Notes: generated by a model from the sequence alone, not told the origin. Positions 30,761 to 45,480 are shown, numbered from the stretch's first letter. The stretch: DNA of 64,000 bases from Sphaeramia orbicularis (GCF_902148855.1 NC_043963.1:35095327-35159326); one strand, 5' to 3'. Numbers and translations are program-made.

Positions 30761-33369
30761 GAAAAAAGAACACAATTATTCTCCTTAAACTGCAGGATTC
30801 AGCATTCTGCCAGTTTAAGGTGGTGTCTAATTGATAGAAACGCCCGGCATATCACCGCAGTGTGTGGGACAATATTCAGTCATATGTGGACACTGAATGT
30901 CTCCTTGGACTCACTTGTCGATCAAAACACATTTTAGGTTTCAGCTTTTTTTTTCTACGTCAGCTGTAAAGCAGAGGGAAAAACTTGTCTTGTAAACTGC
31001 TACTTATAGGCCACTCAAACAAGGCCTGTATAAATGCATCCGACGTTTCCCTTTAAAATTAAATAAGTCCCAGTTGATGTTTCAAGATGCTATGATAATT
31101 TTATTTTCCACCAGAATGTCGAGATTTATCTGTGGGTGAATGTTAAAGAGAGACACATGTCCTCCGCACTATTTTTTAAATAAATTGCAATAAAATGAAT
31201 TGTTTGGAGAAAAGATGCGCCTTCGTGTTCTTTCCTGCGTCATTGTAAACTTTTAATTGTACTGTTGAGGGCCGTCTTCAAATCTTTATAGACTAACTGA
31301 TACTAGCACAAGGTGAAATTAATATGATGGCCCATTGTTTATGATTATAGGCTACTTCCTAAATGTTGCAATAGACTCTTGAATTATTATCCAATATTCC
31401 AATAACACTATCCGCTATTACAATCACTTAGGGACACCTGCAGTGTTTAAAATAATGGAAAACAAAGTCAGTGTTTTTTGGTGATTCTCAGCAAGAGGGA
31501 AATTAAGGAACACCATGAGACCTGAGCTTTTGGAAAAGGGAGTCCATTGCAGGCGTATTTGTGAAAAAAGGTGGCATTGGCATTAGCCTGTTTACTACCC
31601 CTACAGACAAAAGGTTGACTCACATGATGCATCCTGCATCCAAGTACAAAGAAAGCAGACAGCTGTCCAGACACAGCACTTGAATTTGACCACTAAAATC
31701 CTCTCTACGTCCACCATAAAACTCCGAATGGCTGTAGTAACGCTAAATCCCTTTGTTCTAAAACCATAAACGTTGAGAATGAGAGGAATTTGGATTTCAG
31801 CAACTAGATATTCTGCAGCTAAAAAACACAAATGCGCCGAATTTTCACACCTAAAGTACGAAATCGATTCCACATTTTCTACAATGCAACTTAGGGTGCA
31901 CTTTTTCTTGAATGATGTAGTCATTAGGATCATTTGTAATGGACTAAATCCCTCAAATCCTGCGACTTTATATTGTACTAGGGCGACACACTTCTGATAA
32001 ATTAAATGAAATATGAGACGTTGCAACTGTGAATAACAATCGTGCCAAAGTGAATGTTTATTCAGTTTGAAAATCTGTGCTTATTTAGAGAAGCAAAGTT
32101 AAAGGGGATTTTTATTTTTTAGGAAATGAACCGCAGCTTCGATAATATTTGTGTAAACAAATTGGCTTGTGGCCTGTATAGACACATGCTCCGCACATGA
32201 GCTTAGTATTATGCAGTTGTATAACAATTCTCATAATAATTCACACATTAAAATGTCATTGTCTATTTTACCAGCGTGAAACATGTGGTATAAAGTGTAA
32301 TTAAAAAGCTAAAACCTAGAGGATATGTAAAACAACAACACAACAAAAATCTGTCAGACTAACTGGCCTATTATAAAGACTTTGAATTGTCACATCTAAA
32401 TATTAATATGACAACATTTTCTCTTCAGTCATGTGCAGAATAAAAAAAATGTTTAATGGTAATAAATACAATCCATAAACTTATTTTTTAACCGGCAAGA
32501 CTTGAGTGACTGCATGCATACATGATCCAAAACAATAATGTCAAAGTATTTCCTCATCATAATTATTCCAATAGTATGAACCAGTGAATGCACTATTAAA
32601 ATCCAAACTTTGGCCCAATGATCAAGACAACTGAAAAACAACAGAGAGCTAGAACGGGTGGAACTAGGGGCGTTTAAAGGAATAGGAAATAGCACTCCTG
32701 GATACGTTTTAGTTGCAGTATTTGTCATACGGTGGCAAAATATGACCAGTCAACTTCCATCACTTTGTAATATCCGCCTTCCGAGGCTTTAAACACTAGC
32801 TATTCACGCCTTGGTGCGCTTAGACCATCAGTCACAGAAAAAAGGTTTGCCACATGTGTTTATTTCCATGGAGGACTAACAGGCGCTGATATTCCGCTAG
32901 CAGTAGGACCCAGCAAAGTTTGATATGCTTGCACCAAATGAGCAGGCAAAGTAAATGCAGAGTATACATGCAAAAGGACAAAAAAATGTGAAAAATATCC
33001 GAATTGTAAACCAATCTCTACTTAGGCCTACAGTGTATTAAATTTAAAAAAAAGATACATATTGGAAATAAAAGTTCCAGATATTGCATCTAATGGTCAA
33101 AATGTTCAGTCTCTACAGCATATAGTCGAAAGGTGTTGTAAACATTTAACATTCTTCACTTAAATATCACTGTTGGAGCCCAAACTTTACGAGTGCGTCT
33201 GAGGAATTTAAGCTATGTATTGCAACCTCGCACCATAATTCCAATGGTTAACCTAAGTGTCCCCCTTATGTTAAGACAAAATCTCAGTTAAAAAAATTAA
33301 AATAATAATTAAAAAATTGCCCGATGCTCTGTATCTGATAAATCCGCTCACCAAACTGACCAACGCTTT

Positions 33370-33411
33370 CAAAAAAAAAAAAAAAAAAAGAAAAAGAAAA
33401 AAAAAAAAAAA
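33370..33411. repeat. A-rich homopolymer run
   Basis: Nearly pure A with two G interruptions. Open frames rich in Phe on the other strand are artefacts. Confidence 0.9.
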
Positions 33412-35799
33412 GACGCGCACACACAATAGACGCAGCGCACCAAGACACTGTCGCACAGTCAGCTGAAGTCAATGCTAAATGTGGGAAGCCCGTGTAATCA
33501 TATTACTGTCCCCTCATGGCCTAGATAAGTTTAATTGGATGTAAGTCGGGCAGTTAAACTTGGCTGTATGAGCTGTGAACAGTTTCAAGCAACACTAAAG
33601 AGCCTTTTTTTTTTTTTACAGAGGTCTCAGTGAATGCACCTAGCGTGAAGCATTTGTGGTGACAACAATAGCTTACAAGATAAGGATGTGTGTTGCTGTT
33701 ACATTTAGGGCAATCTCCAGAGTGTATTTCTCTTTCAGCCACTGGGACATAAAGCTTTCACAACAATGTGTTAACTTTTTTATTAGAAGTATTAAATGAT
33801 TTCACATCACAAGAAATCGCCCAGTAGTGACTGAGTTGGCTGGAGCTTCTGTGTGTTATTTAGAAACCTGGTAGTCCATTGCGCAGGGGCACAGTAAACA
33901 GACAAGTGTATCTATCTTTGAACAAATCCTAGATATGATAAAAGTAAGCTTTTGTTTGGTATTTTGCTAGAGGGGCTGGAAGTTTCACGGTTAATACCAT
34001 TCTACAAAAGTCAAAATAAAGAGCATTTTATGTGAAGACAGTACTTGAGGCTATGGCCTGTCACATGATAAGATAAATTTAAAAACACTAAAGGGTCAGA
34101 TCAAATGCACAATTAATCCTTTTACATATCGGAAAACGATCTTTAAAGTTATGAGGAATAGTATCTCGTATTTGTAAGTAAATAAGTTACTATCATTAAT
34201 AATAGATTCAAACATGGCGAAATTACGCACAGGATGGCACACATTACGCACGAGATACAGACTATTTTGCAAAAGTTTGTTTTGGAATTTTTTGTTTCAC
34301 AGATTTTTACACATGGCAGAGTTTCAATATGACGTTGCTGACATTGTAAATAAATCTGAGTATTATCATATTTTGACCACCTGTCTGTGTGTACTAACTA
34401 ACTATGTGCGACTTTTTTTTGTCGTAGCTTCGACGCAACCGAATAGCTTTCATTTTTATTACATGGATTTTGTCTGTTACATGTTGATGGGCACATATTG
34501 TGAAACACAGTGAATGTCGGGTGCATTTAACAAAACAGAATAATTTGCAGGAGACAGCGTTCGCCAGTTATAGTGTGCCATCAATGCGTTACATATGTAA
34601 GACTGAATAAAATGTGTTTATCGTTGTAACTCTGGTCAGTGCAGGGTCAGTTTATATTTTAAACATTTATTTCATCTCGGATTAAGCATGCACCGGTTGC
34701 TTCTTTTCACTCAAGGTGTCAATATGCATTATTTTTGCTTGTGCTGGCCTTGCCAAAATGGACCAAAATAGAAGCTCTGCGCTTTATGCTACAGCGTCAG
34801 ATATCTTTAAAATGCCTGCTCAAACACTTAAGCACTAATGTTTGCTTTGCCGTCTGAGCTGCAGATTTTCCTATTCTTCTGAGCCAAACTTTTAAAGAAA
34901 AAACGTGGAGAAAGAGCATAAAAACATAAAAAAAAATACTGTTTTTCAATTAGAAAAAAAACCCCGGCTATAACCCAAACTATACTTTATGTGCGCGGGG
35001 CCGATACTGGACAAACACGAACAGGTGACACAGAAATTTCCATCTTGTATTAAATTCTAAGAACTTTACACAGACACCGCCCGTCGTAGCTATATGTTGC
35101 ATACTTGACCTTCAGTGGGTGCGTTAGCCTTGTAGGGCCCTAAAGTCGGCCTGGTAGGGATAGTCAAAACACGAACCATTTAAGGCACTGGACGCAGAAT
35201 AGAAAAACGGAAAATCAGCAAAAATCAAAACTATCTAACTGACACAAAAATCAGATTAAAAATGAAGAATAATACACGGTGAGTCGATTTCAATGCTCAG
35301 AATCACCCGGGGCGCATTCTGTGCGTAATGCCGTGCGCATTCTTGGCATTGTTACAACCTTTACACAATTTCAACATTCATAATGCAAATTAAAAGTAAA
35401 CATATGATGAGTTAATGGAGAAGCTAGAAAATCTGACAAGAGATTTATAATCGTGGCTTCAATCAATTCTGAAAACCTGAGTTGTTTTCTTATCTGTCTA
35501 TGAGGGACAACTGGAATACGAGGCTTTTTTTTCCAAGACGGCAATGAAACCTTCACACCTCGTATTAAAGGTTGTTGGAAGTGCTCTGCTATTGAGAAAC
35601 AAATTTATAAGACGGTACATTTGGAAATATAGAGCCCATACAGAACTCATTTCAAATCATGTCAAAATCAATATACGACCATTCGGAAAGAGGTGAAAAG
35701 ATATGGATCTCTGATGTTAAGCATTCTACCTATTCCGTTCTCTCTTTCTCTATCACATTAACACTCCCTTTCAAAACACAAACACGCTCCCCCCGCACT

Positions 35800-35861
35800 C
35801 ACACACACACATACACACACTCTCACAGGTCCAGCCAGAGACACACACTGCATCTCCCCCC

Positions 35862-35895
<34 letters not shown>
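35800..35895. repeat. imperfect (CA)n microsatellite
   Basis: CA-rich DNA with interruptions (35800-35845), a short C run near 35856-35865, then about 15 pure CA units (35866-35895). Confidence 0.9.
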
Positions 35896-35898
<3 letters not shown>

Positions 35899-38800
35899 TA
35901 ACAGAAATAACACTGCTTTCTATTTCTCTAGCCAGCTTCGTACCATAAACGGCAGAGGGGTGGCGGGGGACCTAGACCACATGCCACACAAGTTCTCTGC
36001 GAAGGGCACTGTGAAGCTCACTGACCTTTGGGACGCGGAGACAGGCCGCCATAAACAGATTTAGCCAGTCTCAAAGTCAAAAGTGCTCAAGAGCAGTGAA
36101 AGACCTATTGTAAAGACCTGCAAAGCCAACTGAGATTTTGTCCTGTTTTACAATCCAAATATCTTTCCGCATGGCGACAGATTTCTCTTGCGTTTTTTCA
36201 TATGACATCACTGTGCAAATTCTACTAAATCTGAACGGAGACAAAGCAAATAAGCTCCAACTAATATTAGCTGTAATGCAGAGATCACTTTTAGGATTTG
36301 GGGAGAAGCGATCGCCTCGGACATATAGTGAACAGCTGGATCCTTAAACACATCCAACCAAATGAAATGTATTTAAATATAAAACACACACATACACACG
36401 CAGATACAGTCAAATAAAAGAGAATGGAGGACAAAAAATACGCGTTAAAAACGAAATATTGCACAGGTAAGGCGCATAACACATGTGCAAGAAAGTCTAA
36501 TTTGAAGTTCAAGTTAAAACGCACAGATATCCGTTTAGCACCAAGCAAAGACCAGGCAGTCTGTCACGGTGTGAAGTCCAACCGGTTCCACTTTAACAAA
36601 GGAATCACCTGACTAAGCTAACACCTTGTGCTTAACCGCATCTTTTCATCTTGGCAACAAATGCGAACCACGTTGTGCTTAAGGTTGTGACATGGACAAG
36701 AATTTATACTGCAATCTGTTTAACAGATCATAGATCTTGGTTAATATGTGTTTACCTGGCTCTCTGTGCTACGTTGTCAGATTGTTTTGCTCGTTTGAAC
36801 AAGCTCAGACGCGCATAGAACTAGAGTTGAAGAAATAAACCTGTTTTTTTATAGTTCCTACAAATCTTTGCTGTTTAAACATCAGCAACGCGGTTTCTGG
36901 AGCCCTTTTAATATTTTAGGATAATATTTGTGACATGGTTGACCTTGAAGATTATTTACAAATAATGTCTCAGGCACTGTAAAAGAGTCCCGTGCCCCCA
37001 TGGAGCATTTTTACATCTATTTTTTCTCTCCAAACCACTGAAAAGTCAACACAAAAGCAAGAGACATTTGTGTGTTTGCTTTCATGGCTAACAGCGCGTT
37101 TGATGTAATAAAAAGAACGGTATTATTGTAAAAAAGAAAAAAAAAAGACACCTTGGATGCTCAAGTCAGATATACATAATTCAGCATTTTGAGTATTTCA
37201 CGATCTATGCTAATATTTACACTGCAGCAAATATTTGCTCCACTTGCAGGTTGTGATTCACACCCGACTGTTATCACTACACACAATGCAAATGAAACCA
37301 TACATACATGAATAATGCCAAATAAAGGTTCGCAAATTACAACATTAGGCTGGTATTTCTCTTATTATATGGAAGAAACCATGTCTTTCAAAACATTTCC
37401 ACTGAGTCATTTGATATGAATGTACAGATCCAGTTAGTCATGACAAATTTATCTTAAAGAATCCCTAAACGACCCTATATTCACATGCGTAAATGCATGC
37501 GCAACGCATTTTCCCCAAGTCTTATAACATCATCTAATGTCAGTGTCTGTATATTGAATATTTCATATATAATCCTAGTATATTTCAGATATTTAAAAGA
37601 GTAAATTTCGGAGATTCACAGCATATTATAGTTGTATTATTTTTGATATGTGCACACTGACACACTGTATCGGGGCCTTTCTCTTTCCTGGAGGAACACT
37701 GGATAAATATGTGTATACGAACCAAATTCAATGTACTATTCAATGGAGTGTGCATTATTATTTTTAAAGTTTTGGGTAAAATTACCCTGCTTCGGCGTGA
37801 TCTTTGCATGCAAAAACACAGATCAACCTTCTATCAGTGGAGACAGTATTAGACATAAACATAGTGTAGCACTGCAGTCAGACAGACTGCAGTTTGTCCT
37901 CCATATATTCCACATGTGCATCAGTTGGTAATAGTGGGAGGTAACCAAAGTACTGTGGCAACAGAACTCACGTGAATTTTCACTTAGTAAGGTGTTGTAA
38001 TTGTGAATAAACTAACTCAGGAAGACCATTCCTGAACAGTGTGTCGGCTGCAGGAGCGGCCATTCACAGTTCACTGAAAAGGCAACATCTGATCTCAACA
38101 CTGAGACAGCATAACAGTTTCCAGTGAACCTACTTCACCTAACTATGACTGAAAGCTGCATGGAGGAGATAAAATAATGCTTGGTAATGCACAGACCTGT
38201 ATTGCTTTACACTTGCTTGCCAGTAGGGAGAGCTTTGGGATTTCAGATATGACATTGTTATAAAAATCATTCAGTAGTTTTAAAGATGTATGATACTTTG
38301 ATACTTTATAAAACACGTTTTGATGTGTCATCCAGATAGATATTGGCCCTAATGCAAACCAGAGGATGCACAGTGAAAAACCAGTCCAAAGGCCTTGTCT
38401 ATATGGAGCACTGGGGTGTAACCCTATTACTGCTTTACAGAGCTATTGCGTGTTTAGCTTCGCCGTTATAGGCTTGTAGCATACCAGTGACATTGATTAG
38501 GTCGAACTTCAAGGAAAACCACAAGGGCTGAGAAAAAAGTATTTGTTGAAAAGTGTTGCTGTTGCTGTACACCTTAACACACTATGACATGAAACAGCCG
38601 GTGCATCATGGGGCTTGGAATATGCATATGTCGGCCATTTTGCATGCACCTATAGATAACCTCTGTATTGGAGCAGGCGCAATAAAACAAGGCCAACCTG
38701 TGTGGGCTCCTTTTGCTTATAGTTCACAGCATGTACAATTATGTGCCAACAAAACACCCACTCAAATGCTTCCAAATGTCCTGTTAATGTTCAGATCTTT

Positions 38801-39430
38801 ATTTAATTATGCTGGACACATGTATTTTTAAAATGTGATACAGGTCACGTCTAATAAAATAATCCCACCCGTAAACTGTCAGAAAATCTGATTTTAAAGC
38901 AGAATAATCACAGAAGCCTCCTAATAACAGACTGAGGCAAAACCAATAAATGTTTCAATATTCTGTTTATTGAAGACCTTACGCATATACATTCATATCA
39001 TTATTACTTTTACAAGACAACGTAGCAATCCTTACAAGCGCAAAGAAGGGAATGCAATGAGGGACGAAATAAAAGAACGATAACAAACAACTACTACACA
39101 GAAACAGGGTTTTCATTAAATGTCATGTATGGTAGAATTTCTTATGTACCATATAATACCATTCTTGGCAATATAATATAATAATAGGCCTATATTTTCC
39201 AAACCCTTACATCCACAAATAGGCTATATGGAATGCGATATTGTACAAGACGATGAATAACATAAAGCACTATTACATAGCGATAAGGGATCCTCAAATA
39301 GGATGCAAACAGTAACATATGTAATTTCATTTTATACACGATTACAAGGTAAGGAAAGGGACAACATTGAGCACATTGCAAGGGGCAAGTAGCCTACATT
39401 AAGAAGGCCTACGAGGCCATCCGTCCTTCC

Positions 39431-39482
<52 letters not shown>
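39431..39482. repeat. (ATA)n trinucleotide repeat
   Basis: About 17 pure ATA units, about 1.4 kb downstream of the hoxc12a stop. Confidence 0.95.
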
Positions 39483-40858
39483 ATTCTCTGTAGATCGTTG
39501 TGTCAAAAACGTTTGTGTTCGACTTTGATTTGTTCCGAAAAAAAGTATAAAAAGTCACCTACAGAAAAGAGTAGCCCGCAGAACATGACTTATAGCTATT
39601 TCACATCAATAACATGCTGCAAATACATTTCACTGCTATAGCTTACTCATTAGACATGACGGATGATGCACTGCATTCGCACCATATTAAGGATGCGAAC
39701 GCATCAACGTTTCTATATTTTTACATATTTATATATGTTACGAGCACCAGGATTTATAAATGCTCTTTTAGGCCCAAAAGCTTAAACCCCCTCCCCAGAT
39801 GCAACTGCAGGTTATTCACTTGTTTAACCAAGTCGCCCTAAAAATGTAATTATACTGTTGGATATTTCAGTTACAAATCTTAAGTTTATTTTACTGTAGA
39901 ATATACTATTTTTTAACTGGCACAATCTGGACGCGGACCTATAATAGCAGCTCAAAACCGTGTTCAAACGGTGATCTCACACAGTTTAAGAAATGCAATC
40001 CATGCAGGACACTGTGGTTGTTGTTGTTGAGACAAGTTGGAAGATAATAAAAATAAGAAAATACTTTTAGAAACTTGTTAGCACATGACCAAAGTCATGG
40101 AAATTCGTTTTTTCAATGTGCAGCCATAAGGTTATGGATTACGTTGCGGTTTTGTCCTCCCTTTCCAAATGCAGACTCCCAGACTTCCTGCCCGTGACCG
40201 TGAACGTGTCCACAATGTGTGGAGTAAAGTATGGGGGGAAAAAAAACACAAAACATCATCAGTCCCTCTAACCCAACAAATGATGGTTGGACATATTAAG
40301 CAACAGAGAGAAGATTATTGTTGATCAAATCCTAAAGTTAAATAAATTATTGCGTAAATGCGGCTCCGGCCTGTCTGTCAGCCATCTCTGTATTTATGAC
40401 CATACTCTTATATTTAGGCTTATTTTCTAGATTAAAACATGTGTTTCTCTCTCCGCTCTCTGCATAAAAAGGAAACAAAGATACTGTGTGTTCATCCCGT
40501 GTCATCCCAAACTGCGGTGACACTTAGCTGCGTGTCTTACACTGTGTGGTGGACAGCCTTCTGGACCAGAAGAGATGGATTCTACACAGTAAAACACAGT
40601 CTCACAGCTTTTTTTGTGCGACTACAACAAACATGAAGGCTGTTTTTCTTTCATGTACATTATAGTTTTGGATGCCAGATAGTGGCTTGTTTTGGGCTTG
40701 TTTAGCCCGCACCTTTAAGAAAAAAATACTTAGAAATTGTTGAAACAATCGCCTGCAATGTAAAAGATGGATAGATGAGTGCATGCACTGAAAGAAGACC
40801 TAAGGGAGCGTAGAAGGCTTGGCTTTTACTGCCTATCGATTCACCTTCTGCAGCATCT

Positions 40859-41097
40859 CTAAAAGTAGGCCAAAGCTTGCTCCCTCAGCATGAGTCTCTT
40901 CTTCTTCATCCTGCGGTTCTGGAACCAAATCTTGACTTGTTGGTCGCTGAGATTCAGGCGGTCGGAGAGCTCCCTCCGCCGCTGCCTGGTGATGAACTCA
41001 TTCAGCATGAATTCACCCTCTAGCTCAGCCAGCTGAAGTTTGGAGTAGGGTTTACGCTTCTTTCTGGTCCGAGTATGCATCGGGTACCACGGGGCAC
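40859..41097 (-). CDS. hoxc12a: Hoxc12a, coding exon 2 (homeobox)
   Basis: This is the homeobox exon of Hoxc12a. The acceptor CTCCTCTAG precedes 41097, and the exon completes a GGT codon, giving [10 protein letters not shown], matching the GAPWYP of mammalian HOXC12. The homeodomain covers residues about 207-266: [10 protein letters not shown], the Hox12-diagnostic [10 protein letters not shown] and [19 protein letters not shown], and [13 protein letters not shown]. The tail LREQALAYF ends at TAG. An alternative upstream Met in the intron (MCRMPPPP) is excluded because the splice junction supplies the conserved linker. The full protein is 275 residues. Confidence 0.97.
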
Positions 41098-42186
41098 CTA
41101 GAGGAGGGGGAGCAGGAGGAGGGGGCATACGACACATTTGTCACCACAGTTGCAAAATCACGGTCACCTCCAAGGTTATGAGAAGAGTGTGTTGGTCTAT
41201 CCATGTGCACTGGTAGAGTCAAAGTTCATTTCACATTCATTTCATCATTAGACTTACAGGAGAGCATTCCAATTCCACTGACATTATACTGATGATATCA
41301 CAAACCGTCCTTCCTTCCTTCTTAAGATATTTATTAGACACAACAGGATTATTTTAAAGTTTTGCAGAAGACACCAGATGCTTTGTGTGATTGTGAGTCA
41401 CAGAATTGACGCAGCTGTGATTTCCTCCAAACACAGCCAAACTGGATTTGTTTTGATCACTGTGACTGCACTGAATACACAAGCCAGTCAGGAATCCACC
41501 AGGCTATTATGCAGTGGTGTGTAAATACATGTTTAGTATATTTTATTTTTCAGATTCTCAGTAGAGACCACCGATATACAGCGGTTTGTGTCAAGCAAGT
41601 TTTATTGTTGCAGTTAAAGTTGCATTAACGTGATAATTAAGCCGTGCTTGCAAATACCCCTACTTATTTGTGAGTTTCGAAGCATATTAAATGACTCTTG
41701 AGTACACAGCGACAGATATTAATTTTGTTTACGAGTCATTAAAAAGAAAACTCTCTCTATTAGACGCAGTCAACCAAAACACCTCACCTCTTTAAATCAC
41801 AGCGTTAATTTGTGTGTATACTCGATGCAATAGTAAACCAAAAAAAATGCTCTATTCCTGTGCTCGAATTACAGAGCGTCGTTGAATCTGTGGCAGTGCA
41901 AAGGCTGCACTGATCTTTTATCTAAAGCTCCATAGGTAATTTGGCTTGGTGTGCTTATCTATAACTGTATACAACCACATGGCGTGTGGAGTATTTTAGG
42001 GCAACCCCTAGCGGCGTTTGCACACCACGCAACTGCCTTGCAGCCCAATGTAACCAGCAAGATGTGCATCAAGATAACGAGCTCTGGTGACAATTACATA
42101 CTGCAGCGGCCACGCTACGTGCAGCCTTGTTACAAATAATATGAAAGAGCGTTCATAACAATCAGATTTAAATAAACACCACCCAC
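41098..42186 (-). other. hoxc12a: hoxc12a intron
   Basis: A 1089-bp intron with GTGGGT donor and CTCTAG acceptor. AT-rich, no notable repeat. No coding signal apart from exon read-through frames. Confidence 0.9.
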
Positions 42187-42775
42187 CTCCGCCTGCGGCT
42201 ATGTTGGTTGAATGGCTTCCCGGTGACACCAGGGTCTGTGTATCGCTGGATGAAGGCTTGCTGCCCTCGTTGAGCAGAGAGGAGCTGGAGTCGGACTCCA
42301 TTGACTGACAGGATGGCGGATCTTGCGTTAGCTGCTCGGTCCCATAATCATATTTGGAAAAGGCGGCAGTGCTGCCAATTCCACTGTGCATCCCGTGGTC
42401 AGATGTTAGGGATGATGTGTCTCTCGCCCTATCCTCTCGTTTGAGGCTGCTGCCACCTGAACAGGTCTCCCTGTTTCCGTTGCCGTTGCTATAATAACAT
42501 TTACCCTCTTCTGGTCTGGTAATTTCACACGACCGATTGAAAGAAGGGTTAATAGACACGGGGCTGCTAAAGTAGGATTGAGAGTATCCATTGCACGGCT
42601 CCGAAGGATTCCACGGGAGGGAGCAAACATTGTCCCTTCTCGGGTAGGAAAGAGACGGTAGCCCCGCCAGTTGTCCCCCTGAGGCTCTAAAATTCGGAAA
42701 GTAAAATGTGTCTCCAGTGTGGATGTTTACCAAAGGTCCCACAAACCCTGGATTAAGGAGATTATGCTCGCCCAT
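42187..42775 (-). CDS. hoxc12a: Hoxc12a, coding exon 1
   Basis: This is the first coding exon of Hoxc12a, a posterior (Abd-B class) Hox factor. The start [19 protein letters not shown] is identical in style to tetrapod HOXC12, so the ATG at 42775 is preferred over an in-frame ATG six codons upstream. The conserved run continues through [14 protein letters not shown] and [17 protein letters not shown] (residues about 45-61). A variable middle with SNGNGNR and SSLTSD follows, then the conserved [20 protein letters not shown] and LVSPGS. It encodes 196 residues plus one base. Upstream are an inverted CCAAT (42852-42856) and CACGTG (42869-42874), only 77-99 bp from the ATG. The next gene upstream is hoxc13a, 7.9 kb away on the same strand. 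Confidence 0.97.
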
Positions 42776-42851
42776 TTCCGCGGGCCCGACCAACAGCTTC
42801 TACTTTATTGCAATCTGACATTTAACATAGTTAAACCTGGAGGGGCGCCTG

Positions 42852-42874
42852 ATTGGTCACCCCCAAACCACGTG
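42852..42874 (-). promoter_or_regulatory. hoxc12a: hoxc12a proximal CCAAT and E-box
   Basis: On the coding strand, ACACGTGG and then GTGACCAATCAGG lie 99 to 77 bp upstream of the ATG. CCAAT next to an E-box recurs at hoxc9a and hoxc10a. Confidence 0.4.
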
Positions 42875-45239
42875 TCCAGGCTAACTTCTGCTACACATGG
42901 AACCACCCACTTGGTCCATCTCAGACAAAACAAAACATTAACTTCTGTATTACAGAGGTTTATATGCTTTTTAAAAATACTATAAACCTTTTATTAAAAA
43001 TGTTGAATCCTGTTTTTCTTCTCTTGAGTCATGCTGAGCCGAAAGGAGCCCAGGCTGCTTCTCCTTTTACACTCGAGGAACTGTCCATGGCCTCGTTTAA
43101 TATCTTTATAAGCTGGCAAAAGTTTTTTAAATGCTATTTCTTATGAAAACTATTTTTCTTGAAGGAGAGGGTGCATATGACATCTTGTTTTCTTGCAAAT
43201 TATGGTTGAATTCAATGTCATATAAAGCTGTGATGTCCCAATTTTACAAGCTTGTTTTAAGAAAAGACTGATGCTCATTGCCGCACTCCACTCATATTTA
43301 CAGTAACAGGGTCAGCAGGTTGAAGCCACTGGCTCTGTAAAAGAGGACGATATTCTACAAGGTTACTTTAAGAGGGTATATTTCACATAATATTCTCTAG
43401 TACACCTCACATGAACAACTTTAACAGATACCTCCAATAAACGTTCGCAGCCAAACTCTGGTGGGATTGTTATACCTCTCACAATTCTTTTATATGAATT
43501 TTACAAGATATCAGAGGGCATTTAACTGGTTCAATCAGTTGATAGTCTCTCTGCTTTATATCTCACTAATTAGTTGATTTGTAGATGCACTTCTGAAGAC
43601 TGAATAAATATGCGAGATGTTAGTTGTAGTCTTTCCTTTGTTTTGTCAAAAAAAAAGAAAAAAAAGAAGGGGGCTTGCGGACAAGAAAAAAAAAAAAAAA
43701 ACTTTCCACACATGCATAACAGTGCACTCTTTCTGCAGAAAACTTATGATATGCCCATGATTCAGGCATCGTGCCAAGAATTTGTAATACAGTTTTCGGT
43801 CATCAAACTGCCCAACCATCATCCACAAATATTCTCGTGTGCATTCGCATTCCTCTCGGGGTTCAGGGACTTCTTGTAAATTAAAAATAAATATAGCGTT
43901 AGGTCTGGACATTTATATAATACACAATATTTTTTCAACCCGAATTTGCCTTTCTAATTTCAGAATTTGGCCTGACATCAGCCCGCTGTCGTCTATAAAC
44001 GCAAAGAAGAATCCTTTTACTCATCCCTAACTCAGCAGCATAGACCTGCTCAGATCTTCACTGTGATGTTAAATTTAGAAAATAAAACTGACTTCATCTC
44101 ATACAAATAGTTGGACTCCTCAGACGCTCGGAATTGACACGGGAATACCTGGATTAGCACTGTGGCGTCCACAGTCAGTCCACTCAAGTTCACTACGCAC
44201 AGTGACGGTGCGTTGAACTTGATGTTGAACTCGCATGGCGAATTTAAATAAACGCAAGAAGTAGAAAATATATTCCATAAAATACAATAAACATATTACA
44301 GCCTCTAAAGCTGTGGCAGTTTTAAAGTGGGGACTAACAGCCTAGTGCCATTAAATGTGAATACAGGCTATTCTAAGATGTGATGAAAGCTACTTCTCTG
44401 ATTTAAAAGGTAACCCATCATCTGGCAGAATCAAAAATAACCTAACTGATAAGAGTCCAAATGCTAAAAATAAACACTCATTTATGTCTAAAATACTATC
44501 AGCTGATTGAAATGTGCAGGGTGCGGGGTTAACACCTTGCACATGCGTGTTGAATAGTGCTAGTTGCGTGCTGCAAATTTGCCAATGTAGTGTTATGTGA
44601 GAACATTAGCATTCATTTAAACATTGGTTTGAGAGCCATTTGCAACTCAGCCGATATTTGATAGCTGCATCCGTCACTTGTGACCACGCAGCCTGTCGAA
44701 CCCAAAGGCATCAGGCCTCGTTTCAGCCTTAAATAGATAGAAAATATCAAATGTGTAAACTGGAGAAGCACAGGCGGATCCGTTACGGTTTCACGTTGTC
44801 CCTCTGACTCTTTGCCTTTCCTATCACTGCACATTCTTGCATCTAGTTAGTCAGTCTCGCAATGCAGCATATCAGTCCAATATAATATCTTGTGGCCTTG
44901 GTGTGTCTTGGTATCACGTCACGGCTTTTCCTGTTATGATAACAGTTACCAAAAGCAGAAGCAGCCCTGTGTGATAGTCATGACAAAATAGCCCGGTCGC
45001 TTCTCCGGTGGGTCCAGGCTTAAGTCGACCACTTTACCTCGGAGAAAAGAGGCCATGTGTTGCGCCTCCTGTCTCGTCTCTGATCCACTGCTCCCACAGA
45101 TCCGCATTTCACATGCAAACAACTGCCTGTCTGTTTAGTGCATCTAAAGCTCAGCTATGATGTCAGGTCATAACCGTGAGCTGCAGGCCTTGTGCTCGCG
45201 TTCAGCCCAACGAAAATCTGCCATGAAAAACAAGTTAGT

Positions 45240-45480
45240 AAACTGAGTATACAGCACTGTCAAGGTCACTGTCTAGTACACTGTCTGCTCGATATTGAAA
45301 TTGCCCTCCTGGAATTCACTGGTCCTGTCCAGACAGGGCAATAGCCTTAACAAAAGGCTTTTCTTCCCATTTTCTCTCTTTGATTCTCTACAGGCAGGTT
45401 GCCACAGTTATAGCTTTGTGCAAGCCTTTTAAAGCTTCCTTGAAAGAAAACAAACCACCAAGGGAAGCCCAAAGAACACA
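45240..45480. promoter_or_regulatory. candidate regulatory block A with TCAAGGTCA and CTGTCCAGACAGGG
   Basis: This contains TCAAGGTCA (45260-45268), a CTGTCTAGTACACTG segment just after it, and a 21-bp element at 45325-45345 beginning CTGTCCAGACAGGG. The block is GC-richer than its flanks. Its resemblance to the block at 47.9 kb supports a functional reading, but conservation is untested. Confidence 0.35.

Larger units (their letters stand above)
29473..40858. other. hoxc11a-hoxc12a intergenic region
   Basis: This 11.4 kb is the largest gap. It contains (ATT)n at 29904-29987, a possible regulatory block with a stem-loop near 30590-30760, A-rich runs at 33370-33411, a CA tract at about 35800-35895, (ATA)n at 39431-39482 and the hoxc12a 3' UTR near 40858. 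Mammals carry the lncRNA HOTAIR in this interval; I see no recognisable counterpart. Remaining open frames are short and unlike known proteins. Confidence 0.65.

Noticed and set aside
29473-40858. A HOTAIR-like lncRNA between hoxc11a and hoxc12a
   Set aside because: This is the mammalian location, but no recognisable similarity or antisense exon structure is visible.
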